This document shows, one piece after another, positions 9,901-22,062 of a stretch of 64,000 nucleotides of DNA (within the stretch, counting starts at the first letter, position 1; every line of letters begins with the position of its first letter). The DNA lies in contig CM051457.1 in assembly GCA_028274465.1 (NCBI GenBank), forward strand, positions 49,632,362 to 49,696,361, in the 5' to 3' direction. Source of the stretch: Plantago ovata. Taxonomy: Eukaryota > Streptophyta > Magnoliopsida > Lamiales > Plantaginaceae. The notes beneath the pieces were generated by a model. The model was not told the origin of the DNA. It saw only the letters and a program-made list of their open reading frames with translations, and made no database searches. Made by a program: the position numbers and the translations under genes.

Positions 9901-12900
9901 ACTGCTTCCACCCTATAGATTATATAGTAATCGTATGCATAATTTAAGTTCATTTATCCATGTCCTGAAATTCTGGATTCAGATTCTGTTTTATAAATCC
10001 TAGTTCAATACTTCATTGTTATGCAAACACAGGACCCTGTTAGTATGACTACTCTTATAAGTGCCCTCTGAATTTTATTTTCAGGTTGTGAGGGCTTTAA
10101 CACTCTTGCAGGGAGAGAGCGTCTCTGGTGTTAATAGTTTGGAGACTTTAACCATTTCCCGTGGTGAACTTCAGGTTTGTTTGTTTCTTCATCTGGAAGT
10201 TCTTTTCCTGGACCTTCACTTTTATTCTGAAACTAACTTATGTGTTCGATTCTGACTTCCATTTGGTTTGAATATATCTTTGCATGGCCTTTTCTTTTAA
10301 AGAGCTGATTTAGATTGAATTTATGTGTGCCAATCTGATTATCTTTCCACTGGGCACTAACTTCTGGAATAGGTTTTCTTTGTTTTGCTCCCTTTGAAAT
10401 ACAGATTTAATGCAATGGATTTATTACAACCCATTGCTTAAAAAATAAAAAATAAAAACAAAAAAATCAATACGGTTCTCTTTCTGATGAGAGACCTTGA
10501 ATGTTATTGAGTTATTCATACGAGTAAAATATAATACACAGGAAATGTATTGTGGCATAAATCAGTAAATTTGCACCAGGTTCCCTAGTTCTAGCTGTGA
10601 ACTACAAGAATAATTTCTGAAACTCTAATTCCTGAATTGTGGGATTCTGAATACTAAATGTCGTGAATTATTTATTGTTCCTTCCTCTCCATTGACACCA
10701 AATGATCATCTCGCGATCAAATTCCAAAGTTGTGTTATACCTATTTCATTGTTTTTTATTTTTCGATATAAATTCAATTTGGATTTATTTTCATATAGGT
10801 TACCTTTCTCCACAAAGGATTTGACGAGACACGTCGGCTTGGCCTAAGAAGTGAAACAGAACAGGTTTTCTCCATTCGTTATTTGCCTAAGATAAAAATT
10901 TCAACAATTCAAATTTTTTGGTGTATTTATACGGTGATTTGTTGAGAGTCGTGTATGCCTAACATTGTTTTTGTTTCAATCAATCAGTTAGTGCGCAATG
11001 CCTCTCCACCTGGAGAAACTGGAATGCTTGTCGTTGATTCCGTGGTGAGTACAGATACTGGTTGTTTTCTCCTTTTCAGAATTTGTTCATCTCTATACAC
11101 ATGTTGAAGTTACTATTTTCTTGGATTTGCCAAGTGTGAGAAATTAATACGTTCACAATTGCAAAGTAATACACCTACCTTTGTTTGTATAGTATTTAAG
11201 GAATAAGTAGTTTAGTAGGAGTATCATTTGGGATGTAATGGACCCACATTGGAGGTAGTTGGGAAAATAAAGTTGGCTAAGTTGTGTCGGGGGCCACAGA
11301 ATGAGTTGGAAGATGAGTAATATGTAGGTAAATTTATAAATATCAGGATAATATTAGGTACAAAATTTCATTTTGGGTATCCGTAGACTACTTTGGATGC
11401 CCAAGATGGAAAATGAGCGAATTACATTGGGATGGAGGGAGTTTTATCTTCCATCTTTTTATAATCTTGTTGCTCTCTTTTTAATGCAGGTGCCAAAGGG
11501 CCCAGCCCATAAGCATTTGGAGCCAGGTGACGTGCTTGTTCGGTTGAATGGTGAGGTAGTTTATATTGTTCGCCAATTTAATTAGTTGTAGTTGTGCTAC
11601 ATCTACTGCATATTGAATTATTCATATGCCAAACAAATAAACCGTTCTTGTTTTACCTTGTGCTAGACCATTAATAAGTAGAGAGAAGTGGTATGTCTGG
11701 ACGTCGTTCTTTTTTATATAGAGGCACAAAGGAAGTGCTTTATGTGATTATTGGCTGAATGTATCCTTTGATTTAATATTCTATTTGATGGTTAATCTCT
11801 ATGAACAAACAATAGAGACTTTGATAATTTTATGCAGAAAGAAAATTGTTATGGAATTCATGTTCAATCCCTTTTCTGTTTTTTACCCCACTTCCTACAC
11901 TTCATGTTTCTGCTGTCGTGTTCTACTGGGAAACAACGTAGAGTTCTGGCTCTCTTCACGTCAACTAGTAATGAATTAACTTGTACACGGATAACTTTAT
12001 TTTAAGACATTTGTATTGGAGGTTTTGTGGAATTTTTTTTGTTTATTATTACTGGTTATTTTTTTAATAGTTTCATAACCAATTTCAGTTGAGCTTTCTG
12101 TTATGTCTCAATGACATTAAGTTCTTGTGAACTGGGTGCAGGTGATTACTCAATTTCTCAGAATGGAGACTGTACTTGATGACAATGTTAACCATAAAGT
12201 TGAACTTCAGGTCGAAAGGGGAGGAGAACCTTTGACTTTGGATTTGAGAGTGAGATATAAATTCTCTGTTTCTTCTAAATTCGCTTATTGATTATCTTTA
12301 TGATGTGGTGCTCATGGAATCCCAATACTTAACTACTTTGAGTCTTTGACTGACCTTTAAGGAACCTTTGGTTTCATTATACATCTCTAGTAAATTATGT
12401 TATCATGCATATGGATTAGGTACTTCACTGGCACACTTTTCTAGAATGAGCATCAGTTTCAATGTACTTTGATTGTATATAAAGTATATGCTTGTTGAGT
12501 CGTAGGTATTGTTACCTAAGCAGCATTCTCTTTGCTTCATTTTTCTTCTTCAGTTGTGCTCCTGTTGTTTGGTTTGAGGGGTGGTCATGTGTTGACATTC
12601 TTCTTTCTGCTTAGGCATCTTTGCTTTAGGCATATCATATTTTAGCCTGTCTCTGTGAATCTTTTCACCCAATGCTTCATTTTGTTGTTATATTCTATAA
12701 TCTTCTTTCTGTTAACTGTTGCAGGTTCAGGATTTGCACTCAATTACCCCAGATCACTTCCTGGAGATCAGTGGAGCTGTAATACACCCGCTTTCTTATC
12801 AACAGGTTGGTCATTACTCTATTTCCACTTTGTTCCTCAGGATATTACGGCTTCTTGTGTTTATGTGATGAATGAGTCCTGTTACCCTGTTTGTTGCCAA

Positions 12901-15900
12901 TGTAGATGATGTTGGCTTATCTGGTAAAATGAGGGAAATTACTAGTTTGAATAAGTTATGTTGCTATTTCTATAGTGTTTCTGGAATGGTTCTGCGTTTC
13001 AATTGTCTGTAAAGCCCATTTTCAAATCACAAGCTTTTTGTTCTTGAGAGATCTGAGTCCACCTTTTAAATGTCTCCTATTTGGTTTAGTACTATCTAGT
13101 ATGCTCCTTTCCTTTTCGCTGTATTCTGTGTTCACACTTCTGCAGTTAGTTCTTGCAATAATATTGTCCCTTCCATTAACTCCTTTATTTTTATATTACA
13201 GGCCAGAAACTTCGGGTTCCAGTGTGGTCTGGTATATGTTGCCGAGCCAGGGTATGCATGTTCACTCTTGACATTATTGAAGATGCCTGATTTCTGATTT
13301 TACTTTTCAATCTTTATGTTCCAACTTTAAATTGATGCCAAGTTTTGAGTATTGATGAAGCCTATTTTTGATAACTTCCGTGCAATTGTTCCAGATACAT
13401 GCTATCGAGAGCTGGAGTTCCACGCCATGCTATTATCAATAAGGTCGCAGGCACAGACATATTTACACTTCAAGACTTAATCCGTGTCCTACCTAAGTTG
13501 TCCAGGGGTGCAAGAGTACCATTGGAATATACACACCGCAAGGATTATCACCGAGTGAAGGTAATTGACATGCCTCATTGCCTACACTTTTGCATGATCT
13601 ATTCAGCCTCTTGTTCTTAGGTACTCTCCTGTGACATTTGATGGCAGTTATACCTATCTACCATATCACTTATATGAGCTTTAAGGTTATTTCCCTGATA
13701 TTGACATTCTTAAATATGATCTATAATTTCTTCATGTCCAGTAGGGCATAAGCACATGAATGTATGTGTTCTCTTTTCCGTCATCTTCACTTTCACCCGT
13801 GGATCCGACGATTTGGCTGTTTTCTGTTTAGCATCTTAGCATTTCTTGATATTCTAAAGTTACTTAAATTTTAGTATACCCTGAGTCCCTGACATGTTGA
13901 CGAGTACTGTTTGTGAAATAGAGAAGGTTTTGGTTTTGTTGCAGCTAACTGTCCTCTTTCAGCTGACCTATTAATTCAAATTCATACTTTGTTTACGCAG
14001 ACAGAGCAAATTTTTATATTCAATTAGTTTACTAGGCTTACATGTCCTGTGGAAGTTAATTTTATCTTAGATGACATACATGCATACATGAATACCATTC
14101 AGGTATCTTTTAATTGGAAAAGGAGAATTGGTTTGTATGTCATGATGCTATCAATTACTTTGCTTGAATTAGCCTAAATAAGTTGACTTTATGAAGTTCA
14201 CCTTCATTGTTTCGAGTTTGGTGAATAAACGAAATTGTGTCATCTGGCATAAATGAATGCACATGTTTTGTCTGATATATAGTATAATTGAATGCTGGAC
14301 AAATTCCTTCTAATATAAATGGCAAGGTTTAAGAAGTGAATGTTAATTCCCCAGGACTCCACGCCACGGATCCTGGGGATTCTAATAGAATTGTGAAAAC
14401 ATGAGATATGAATAGCATGAAAGACGTGAAGTGTGAATAGGCAGTTAGGCACAATGCATACATGCATATGAATAGAGGTGCAGGATGAATAGTATATTAA
14501 TTAATTAGTAGATATCCTTGTATGATTTACAATTGACTAATCACTAAAGTGCCTAGAACTTGTCTCCTCCCCATATTCTCTACAAGAACTCTCAAAAGTA
14601 CCTTCACATGTTCGGGACCTCCTGCAGATGACCTAAAATTCTCTATGTGGGCTACTGTGCGTTTCTCTAATTGTGAAAATAATGTCCAATTGCCACTTGG
14701 AGGGATTTTTGAGATTTTTCTTGAATGCAGTCTGTCTTGGTCACAGTCGATCATCATGATTGGTATGGCCCTCCTCAAATCTATACTCGTAATGACAATT
14801 CAGGATTGTGGGATATAGAGCCAGTTTTGCCACCTGAATCTCCAAAACAATCATCTGGATTGGTGAATCTCAATGAAGAAGAATCTGCAAGCTATGGGAT
14901 GTTGTCATCTGTGGTTACTACCTCAGTAATGGGACAAGGGTGTCAAAGTGTTAGCCAAGAGCCAATGGAGTATGGAAATATTGTTGATACACCACAATCT
15001 CTCGACCAGTTAGATGCTGGATCCATAACTAAGCAGATTGATGGTTTGCCCACTGATGGTGTTGTGTTAAATGACTGCACATTTGATGAACCTATGGAAG
15101 ATGAATTGGGAGCAGAACTTCGGACAGTCCATAGGGATTATCCAGGTGGAGCAGGCAGTGCCTCTCTAGCTGAGGATGTGGTTGAGCCTGCGCTCGTGAT
15201 GTTTGAGGTAAGATAATAACATAAATATGTTTCTCTGCTAGCTTGCTACTCTAAGCAGTATTTTGTGTGCCTTTCTAACCTTCCCGACTTCTCCCAGCAT
15301 AGAGACCTTCCTTCCGGTAGTAATTTTTCATCCTCACTATATTGATGTGTAACTTGATTGTTGAACATTAGATACTCCTGTATATGTTTGCCAATAAATC
15401 TGTGGACTTCGATCACATTCTGTTTCCAAAAAATTGTAAAAAGACATTATCCAACTTTGGGTGAATATAGGGTAAATTAAATGATCTACTCGTAGTTGCA
15501 ACATGTGCCATTTGTTACAATTATTCACCCGTTCATTTGACTCGTCTAAGGAGAACATATATGTTCCATTGTTGTAGGTGCATGTGCCACCATCTTGTAT
15601 GCTTGATGGAGTACACTCGGGGAATTTTGCAGGAACTGGTATTATCATTCACCACTCTCTATCAATTGGATTAGTTGCAGTTGATAGAAACACTGTTCCG
15701 ATATCTGCGTGCGATATTATATTGTCGTTTGCTGCTTACCCGATTGAAATTCCTGGCCAGGTAATTTCTTGTTTGTCTCAAGTAATGGATATTGCTGCTT
15801 TACTTTTTCTCCAGTGTATTTTCAGTTGTATATTTTGAATTCGATCTTACAGGTTCTTTTTCTCCATCCCACCCATAATTTTGCCATTGTTTCTTATGAC

Positions 15901-18900
15901 CCTTCTGCACTTGGACGTGGTGCGTCAGTGGTTCGCGCGGCTGAACTTCTTCCCGGTAGGTTGTCAGATTATCATATCCCTGCAGTTATTGCTAGAACCA
16001 TTCAGTTCTATGTTTGATGAGTCATCTATTGTCCTCTTGTACTTCTATAGCTGTCTTGTACTATATGGGCTGAGATAAGAGACATAGGTTGATGAGCCAC
16101 CTTATATAAATCCTCCTCTTACAGTTTAACGATATTGCCATGCATCTTCATCAAGTCTTCATGAATTATGCTGGTTAAAGCTCAAGTCTGATCGAATTTT
16201 GTAATCCTCGCCAATTTCATTTCTCTCGTTCTCTAGGCATATTACACATTAAGAGACCGAAACACCTCTTGGAACTATATTTAACTTGCACATTGTTTCA
16301 GAACCTGCTCTGCGTAGTGGCGATTCTGTATGTCTTGTGGGACTGAATAGGAGTCTACGTGCAATATCCAGGAAGTCATTTGTCACAATTCCAAGTGCTC
16401 CTTTGTGTGTTGGCTCGGCAAAAGCTCCACGATATAGACCAACCAATATGGAAGTGATAGTGTTGGATACGGGTGAGTGCAAAGTAAACATCTTATGTAT
16501 ATGTAGTACGTGGAATTTTTTTTTAGGTAGATGGGGTAGTTTCCTTTCGGTCTCTGAAAGTTGTATCCACTGTATGAGCAATGGGTTCTCATTATACTTG
16601 CACCGTGTCAGACTTTGGTAATGCGTTTTCTGGTGTCCTTACTGATGAGCTTGGCAGAGTGCAAGCTCTTTGGGGAAGATTTTCAACTCAGGTTTATGCT
16701 TTGTGTGCTTTCTTGTACATATCAGCTACGAGTTGAGATATGTTCTTACATCTACTTTTTTTCTTACAGATGTCTTTTAAGTATACTCGAGATCTTCAAA
16801 TTGTTAAAGGTATTCCTGTATATATGATAAGCGAAATCCTTGACAAAATTATTTCTGGCGCTAATACTCCTAGCCTTCTCATGAGTGGTATCAAAAGACC
16901 AATGCCACTTGTAAGAATACTAGAGGTTGAATTTTATCCTACTTCGCTCTCAAAAGCTCGTAGTTTTGGCTTGAGTGACACTTGGATACAGGTAGTTATT
17001 ATTAATTTCCGTATTTCACTGCTGATAAATTACATTTCTATCTATTATTTTTAGTGCATCAATATTTGAGTCATGCCTGATTTCCATCATCTGTGTTCTT
17101 GATTATAGGCAATAATGGAAAAATATCCTAGTAGGCGCCAAGTTTTAAGGGTTAAGGGATGCTGGGCAGGATCACAAGCTGAAAATGTGCTCAAACAAGG
17201 CGATATGGTTCTGTCCATCAATAAAAGACTAGTTACATGCTTTCGTGACATCGAATGTGCATGCCATGATCTTGACCAATCTAATGACACGGACGGGAAG
17301 CTCTTGCTCACAATTTTTCGCCAGGTCTAGGGTTTTTTTCTTCTTTTTCTTTAATTTCTTTGTGTGTGGTTTTCTTGACCATTTAACTCGATGCTTAGGT
17401 GTTTGTTTGGTTCATCTTTGACACATTCAACTTTTTTTAATTCATATGTTTTTTCAGGGTAGTGAAATTGATTTAGAAGTGGGAACAGATTTGAGAGATG
17501 GTAATGGGACAATGCATATGGTCAACTGGTGTGGTTGCATAGTGCAAGATGCTCATCCTGCTGTGCGTGCGCTTGGATTTCTACCTGAAGAAGGGCACGG
17601 TGTATATGTGGCAAGGTAATACCTTTCTTAACATGTGGTAGCAGCGATTAAACTATCACAGATCTTCATGTATTAGAAATTGGTGAAATGATTTCTTGAA
17701 TGGTCCAAATATAGTTTCGTTTTATTCATCAAATATGAGGTGCTCCAAATATAGTTTCGTTTCTTGATTATAGTGAGAAACATTATGTGTTCTTGATTAA
17801 ATATAAGAGGTGGTCAATAGTAATTCAATTTCTTGATTATTAGGAGAGCGATTAAAATGGAAAATTATTACGAAGCAGGTCGTAGTGTACTTCCACCAGT
17901 CCTACAAAAGCCTTTAGGCCACTACTGAATTCTTTAGATGTTGCCTTCAGCCAATTTTAAGTTTCTCCTTAAACTATGTCTAGCATCGAAGGCTTATCCA
18001 TATGTGTAAGTCTTTTGGAAATACCCGTCTTTACTATATTATCCACATGGTCTAGTACTGAGTACTAGTAGTGGTGTAAAGTTTGAATGATGTTCATAAA
18101 ATGCAGTGTTTCCTAATATTCAAGGAAGACTGGTCTTTTTCAATAATTTTGCTACGCATATATATACACACACATAGGTCCCAACTCCTAGCCTACTGTC
18201 TTTACGCTTGATTTTGTTTTCGTGTTAAATTTGAGATGTAATCCTTTTCACAAGACCTCATCCACTTTGGGGTTGGGGGTGGTTATTGAGCTCAAGTTTG
18301 GGTCACAGGCCATGTTGGATACATCTTACATTCTTAGTGCAACGACTAAATAAAAAAACGCCGACTGCCACTTGAAATATATATTTGAGTCTTCTATGCA
18401 CGATGTTTCTGTGAATTACTCCCTAACTATTCTTGTCCAAAAATCATGATTTTCAGGAGCAGCCATGGTAGCCCAGTAAATCGTTATGGTTTACATTCTT
18501 GTGTATGGATTGTAGAAGTAAATGGGACCAGAACTCCACATTTGGATGCTTTCATTGCTGTGACAAAGGTATGCCTTGGGTGAATCATTTTTAACCACAA
18601 GGTATATGGGATTGGCCATAGACTCCGTCCACTTAAGAATTTTTCGTAGCACACCATTGTATTGTCCTCTTGCAATCTATAGGACTTCCTCCAAATCGCT
18701 AGTATCCCAATCCACTTACGTAGTTTCTATTTGGAAAGGAGTCTGGTGTTGGTTTGAAATCATACAATTTCGCTGACTCACTTGAAACATTCCTAACAGG
18801 AACTCGAACATGGGAAATTTGTTCGTGTGAAAACAATAAACTTGAGTGGGAAGCCTCGAGTCCTTACCCTGAAGCAAGATTTGCATTACTGGCCTACATG

Positions 18901-19060
18901 GGAGCTGCGATTCGAACCCGAAACTGCTATGTGGCTGCGAACAACAATCAAAGCACTTCGCCAGTGTCACCTAGAGCAGAATTCAAGAACCAGAGCCAAA
19001 TTCAATTTAGCAAATATAGGAGAGCAAGAACACCTTAGAACGATTGTTGAAAATATATAA
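6995..19060 (+). CDS. DEG7: DEG7, DegP/HtrA-type serine protease, 24 coding exons
   Basis: Plant DEG7 is a large ATP-independent serine protease, reported in Arabidopsis to act in photosystem II repair at the stromal side of the thylakoid. Exons read by GT-AG sites and phase: 6995-7367, 7456-7526, 7845-7979, 8279-8337, 9003-9039, 9641-9766, 10085-10174, 10799-10864, 10988-11044, 11490-11555, 12142-12249, 12725-12805, 13202-13251, 13395-13560, 14731-15207, 15578-15760, 15853-15955, 16302-16472, 16612-16691, 16770-16991, 17109-17324, 17458-17615, 18457-18568, 18800-19060. All phases agree, giving 1155 residues. The predicted catalytic triad is His120 (TNRHVV), Asp151 (VHDFGFF) and Ser235 (GGSSGSP). 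PDZ-like regions lie at about 330-400 and 424-500. A degenerate second protease half (about 650-840) lacks the serine motif, as is usual for DEG7, and two more PDZ-like regions follow (about 850-980 and 990-1115). The N-terminus is unusual: no GDPLE-type start was found, and residues 1-55 are basic and hydrophobic, perhaps a transit peptide. The C-terminus runs about 35 residues past the conserved core. The start codon is the least certain point. Confidence 0.93.
11160..11445. mobile_element. Stowaway-like MITE fragment in DEG7 intron 9
   Basis: The right end reads GGGATGGAGGGAG (about 11430-11442), which matches the Tc1/mariner Stowaway terminal repeat (CTCCCTCYRTCCC in reverse). The opposite terminal repeat is not visible, so the element is truncated or decayed and its left boundary is a guess. 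It does not disturb the splice sites of the intron (11045-11489). Confidence 0.45.
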
Positions 19061-19399
19061 TATTATATAATATAGTGCTACATCACCCGTTAGTCCATTC
19101 TTTCTACTCTTAGTTTACTTTCTAATGGATAGGTGTATAGCTGTCGCTGTTATTTAGAGAACCATTCAAAGACTGAAGAAGGAAGGAGACATAGAAACTG
19201 TCTTTAATGCGGTGATGTTGAAAATGGCGTAAATTACTGGTATGGATGAATCACAAGATAATTGAAGTGTACTCAAGTGTTCTTAGTTTGAGCTACCATC
19301 TTTTTATCTTTTTGTGCAACCCTCTTTATGCGCTTTCTATTTTTAACTAGTAATAGTAATAACATGTGGCGATGTCACGGCATAATTTAACTGTTATGT
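19061..19399. other. DEG7 3' flank, no further gene
   Basis: This stretch contains the presumptive 3' UTR and downstream sequence of DEG7. No canonical AATAAA is seen close to the stop codon; weak AT-rich signals occur around 19340-19365. No ORF or repeat is recognisable. Confidence 0.5.
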
Positions 19400-19416
19400 A
19401 AAAAGAATAGTTGAAT

Positions 19417-19640
19417 CGGAGTTATAAGGGTGGCCGAATGGTAGGGATGCTCCAGTAGTATAGGAGAGGTCGGAGGTTTGGACTCCAACGGAGACATAAG
19501 GTGGTATGGGTATATTTGGAGTTATAAGGTGGTACGGGTGTATTTAGAGTTATAAGGTGGTATGGATGTATTTGTAGTTATAAGGTGGTATATGGTTAGT
19601 GTAGGAGTAGAGATAGATTATGCCGTTTTTAAAAAAAAAA
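19417..19640 (+). mobile_element. tRNA-derived SINE with poly(A) tail
   Basis: The head contains TGGCCGAATGG (about 19431-19441), which fits the pol III A-box consensus, and GGTTTGGACTCC (about 19475-19486), a degenerate B box. The body is a tandem array of about 27-bp units, each containing GTTATAAGGTGGTA (about 19495-19600). It ends in a run of about 11 A. A 17-bp target duplication, AAAAAGAATAGTTGAAT, flanks it at 19400-19416 and 19637-19653, as expected for LINE-driven retroposition. About 224 bp is a normal plant SINE length. Confidence 0.85.
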
Positions 19641-19653
19641 AGAATAGTTGAAT

Positions 19654-20216
19654 ATTATACAACTATTAAAAAAGATAGTTAAAAGTTGATGGTTTTATTT
19701 GAGTTTAAAAAAGTTAACATATTTACTTTACATAAATGTGTGTCTGATCAATTACTATTGTACAATAACAAATAAAGTAAAGGAAAATCACGTATAAATC
19801 GTCAAAGAGAGAAATTGAATACAAAAATATAAGAATTAAAGGAGAGGAACGGTGTTAGAGGTTGAAATAAGTCTTTTTACCCTAAAAAAAAAAAAAGGTA
19901 ATACTTCTTTTTATAGTAAACAATATTAGTCATGATGTGACATTATTACTCTAAATCCTTTCCTAACGACTAGGCATGTATGCGGGCGGTTACAGGCGGT
20001 TAGTTGTCAAAATTCTAACTGACCCGCGTATGGTGGATAAGACAGATCATTAACCGCGGCGGATGTAACTTTCTCTCAACCGCCGCAGGCTTGACTAATT
20101 AAGGCGGGCAGATTGGCGGTTTAAACAAAGATATAAATTTTTTAATACAAATCATTTAAAAAAATACTTCAACACTCATAAGCTCAATAAACTAAAGTAC
20201 GGTACTATTTACTGGA

Positions 20217-20217
<1 letters not shown>
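19654..20217. other. AT-rich intergenic sequence with a possible hAT-like end
   Basis: No gene is seen. Around 19970-20130 there is a GC-richer patch with repeated GCGGGCGGTTA/GGCGGTTA motifs and CCGCGGCGG, resembling the subterminal repeats of some hAT elements. No partner terminal repeat or target duplication was found. Confidence 0.3.

Positions 20218-20292
<75 letters not shown>
20218..20292. repeat. (TA)n microsatellite
   Basis: This is an uninterrupted run of about 75 bp of alternating A and T. It directly follows, on the minus strand, the tail of a LINE-like sequence and may have grown from its 3' tail. Confidence 0.95.
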
Positions 20293-20295
<3 letters not shown>

Positions 20296-20560
20296 TAAGC
20301 AGCCAAATCTTTTATTTACAAAGAAAGAAAAAAGAACTAGGAGCGGGACCAATTAACTAAACAATAACACTAGGAGCTACCAAACCGAAAACGAGAAAAC
20401 AAAAAAATGTATCTCCAATCTCAACCAAGCAACTTCCAAACCAGACCAAGTGAAACAAGTGACCACTTAAGAGGGAGCAATAAGCAATGGTCATAAATAT
20501 CAACGTTCAAAATCTCATGCGGTCACGCTCCTTTCACAAAGAAGTGTCCGAGTAGTACTT
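20293..20560 (-). mobile_element. 5'-truncated LINE tail, inverted
   Basis: Read on the minus strand, this segment ends TAAATAAAAGATTTGGCTGC followed by TTAAAAA and the TA run, a typical 3' end of plant L1 elements. The preceding bases resemble LINE 3' UTR sequence. It is head to head with the LINE that starts near 20572. The left LINE's own 5' UTR could overlap it, so the boundary is uncertain. Confidence 0.45.
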
Positions 20561-20571
20561 GTACAAAAAGA

Positions 20572-22062
20572 ATGAGTGAGGAGAGCGAGGAGAGAGAAAA
20601 TTCAAATAACCCTAACGGCACTTTACGATCGGCGGAGATTGATGATGAGGGGTGGCAACCGGTTGTTTCTCGTCGTACTCGTAAGCGATCAACGGTGGTG
20701 CGGTCTAGGGCACATGATGTGTTTTCTCTAGCTGCGAAAGGGGAAACTAGGGTGGATTGGTTTTCGTTGTTCGTATGGAATTTTCCGGATGGGGTTCGTG
20801 CAGCAGACTTGGCTAGAGAGTTGCGTGATTTGGGTGATTTGAGGGAGGTAGTCATGCCGTTTAAACGTAACAGGGATAATCAACGTTTTGCGTTCGTAAG
20901 GTTTAAGGGGAGGCAGGAGCAGGATAGGGTTTTGCAGGCCATTAGGAGATTATGGATTGTTAATCACAAATTGTTGGGAACCGTAGCTAAATCACGTGGG
21001 GTGGTGCAGACGAAGGGTTCTTTGGGAGGTAGTCGTCACAATCAGGTATCACACATTGCTAGTAGATGGGAGAATCAGGGGTCACATACTGCTATAGCAG
21101 GACGGAAGAGACATGTTGGAGCGGTAACGGCTTGGCAGCGGACGGATCGTTCGGCTGTGGTCGCTCAGGTGACGCATGATCGGTCTGGTTCTCATCATGA
21201 TACGACAGCAGATCGTTCTGGGGCATTGGAGGTGGTGCGTCCATCGGTTCATGTGGAGGTGGATGCAACGTTGGAGGGTAGGGTTGCGGGTTGCTTGTTG
21301 TGTCAACTGGAGAATCGTGTTCGGTTGTGGGAAGTTGATGATTGGTTTAAATCGAAAGGTTTTTTTGGTGTCAGTTTATCACGATGTTCGGTGGATAGTG
21401 TCGTGGTGGAAGCACCTACTGGGATGGATAGGGATGAGCTTCGAGCGTTGCTTTTGTCTAAGGTTTCGATGGGCGTGGTGAAGGTTAAGAATTGGGATGT
21501 GAGTTTGGTTTCGATGAAGCGGCTAGTGTGGGTGCATGTGTATGGGGTACCTTTATCTGCATGGGGGGAGGAGGTGTTCGTCAATCTTGGGAACTTGGTG
21601 GGGAAGGTAGTGTTAGTGGCAGATGAGACATGTTCACGGATGGATTTATGCTTTGGTCGTGTTTGTGTTGAAACGGAGATCTTTGAGAGGATTTATAAGA
21701 AGATTGATTTGTTTGTTGGGGATTTCAAGTTTCCCGTGCATGTGGTGGAGGAGGGTTTAATTGTTTTTTCCGATGTGGTGGAAGTAAATTCAGAGTTGGG
21801 AGATCGCTCGGAATCTCCTTATCATTCGTTGGATGGGTCTGGTTATGGGTCCGAGGAGGATGGAGTGCGAGGGAGTGTGGGTGATGGGGTTGATGATCTA
21901 CGAGACGATGAGGAGATTGATGGAGTGAATGAGGAGCTGGATCAGTATGCTTCGGAGATGGATTTGTTTCAGGTGATGCCCATTATTGAGGGTCGTGATA
22001 AGCATGCAGGGGGGCCGGAGCGAGTGTTAGGTGGAGCTGGTGTTGGGTCAGTGGCGAAATGA
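20572..22062 (+). CDS. LINE ORF1 protein with RRM
   Basis: A 496-residue ORF1 protein, expected to bind the LINE RNA in the ribonucleoprotein particle. Residues about 58-140 form an RNA recognition motif with RNP2-like SLFVWNF and RNP1-like RFAFVRF. A second conserved block (about 235-410) is found in ORF1 proteins of plant L1 elements and includes W-V-H-V-Y-G-V-P and F-G-R-V-C-V-E. The C-terminus is acidic. The start Met is the first in frame and precedes MSEESEERE. The frame closes with TGA at 22060-22062. Confidence 0.8.
   Translation: MSEESEERENSNNPNGTLRSAEIDDEGWQPVVSRRTRKRSTVVRSRAHDVFSLAAKGETRVDWFSLFVWNFPDGVRAADLARELRDLGDLREVVMPFKRNRDNQRFAFVRFKGRQEQDRVLQAIRRLWIVNHKLLGTVAKSRGVVQTKGSLGGSRHNQVSHIASRWENQGSHTAIAGRKRHVGAVTAWQRTDRSAVVAQVTHDRSGSHHDTTADRSGALEVVRPSVHVEVDATLEGRVAGCLLCQLENRVRLWEVDDWFKSKGFFGVSLSRCSVDSVVVEAPTGMDRDELRALLLSKVSMGVVKVKNWDVSLVSMKRLVWVHVYGVPLSAWGEEVFVNLGNLVGKVVLVADETCSRMDLCFGRVCVETEIFERIYKKIDLFVGDFKFPVHVVEEGLIVFSDVVEVNSELGDRSESPYHSLDGSGYGSEEDGVRGSVGDGVDDLRDDEEIDGVNEELDQYASEMDLFQVMPIIEGRDKHAGGPERVLGGAGVGSVAK

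Noticed and set aside
14350..14380. Inverted repeat CCCCAGGA/TCCTGGGG in DEG7 intron 14 as a transposon end or hairpin RNA
   Set aside because: The arms are only about 8 bp, there is no target duplication, and nothing else in the intron supports an element.
19970..20130. Complete hAT element suspected from GGCGGTTA-rich sequence
   Set aside because: Only one possible end is visible; no second terminal repeat or 8-bp duplication was found before the TA tract.
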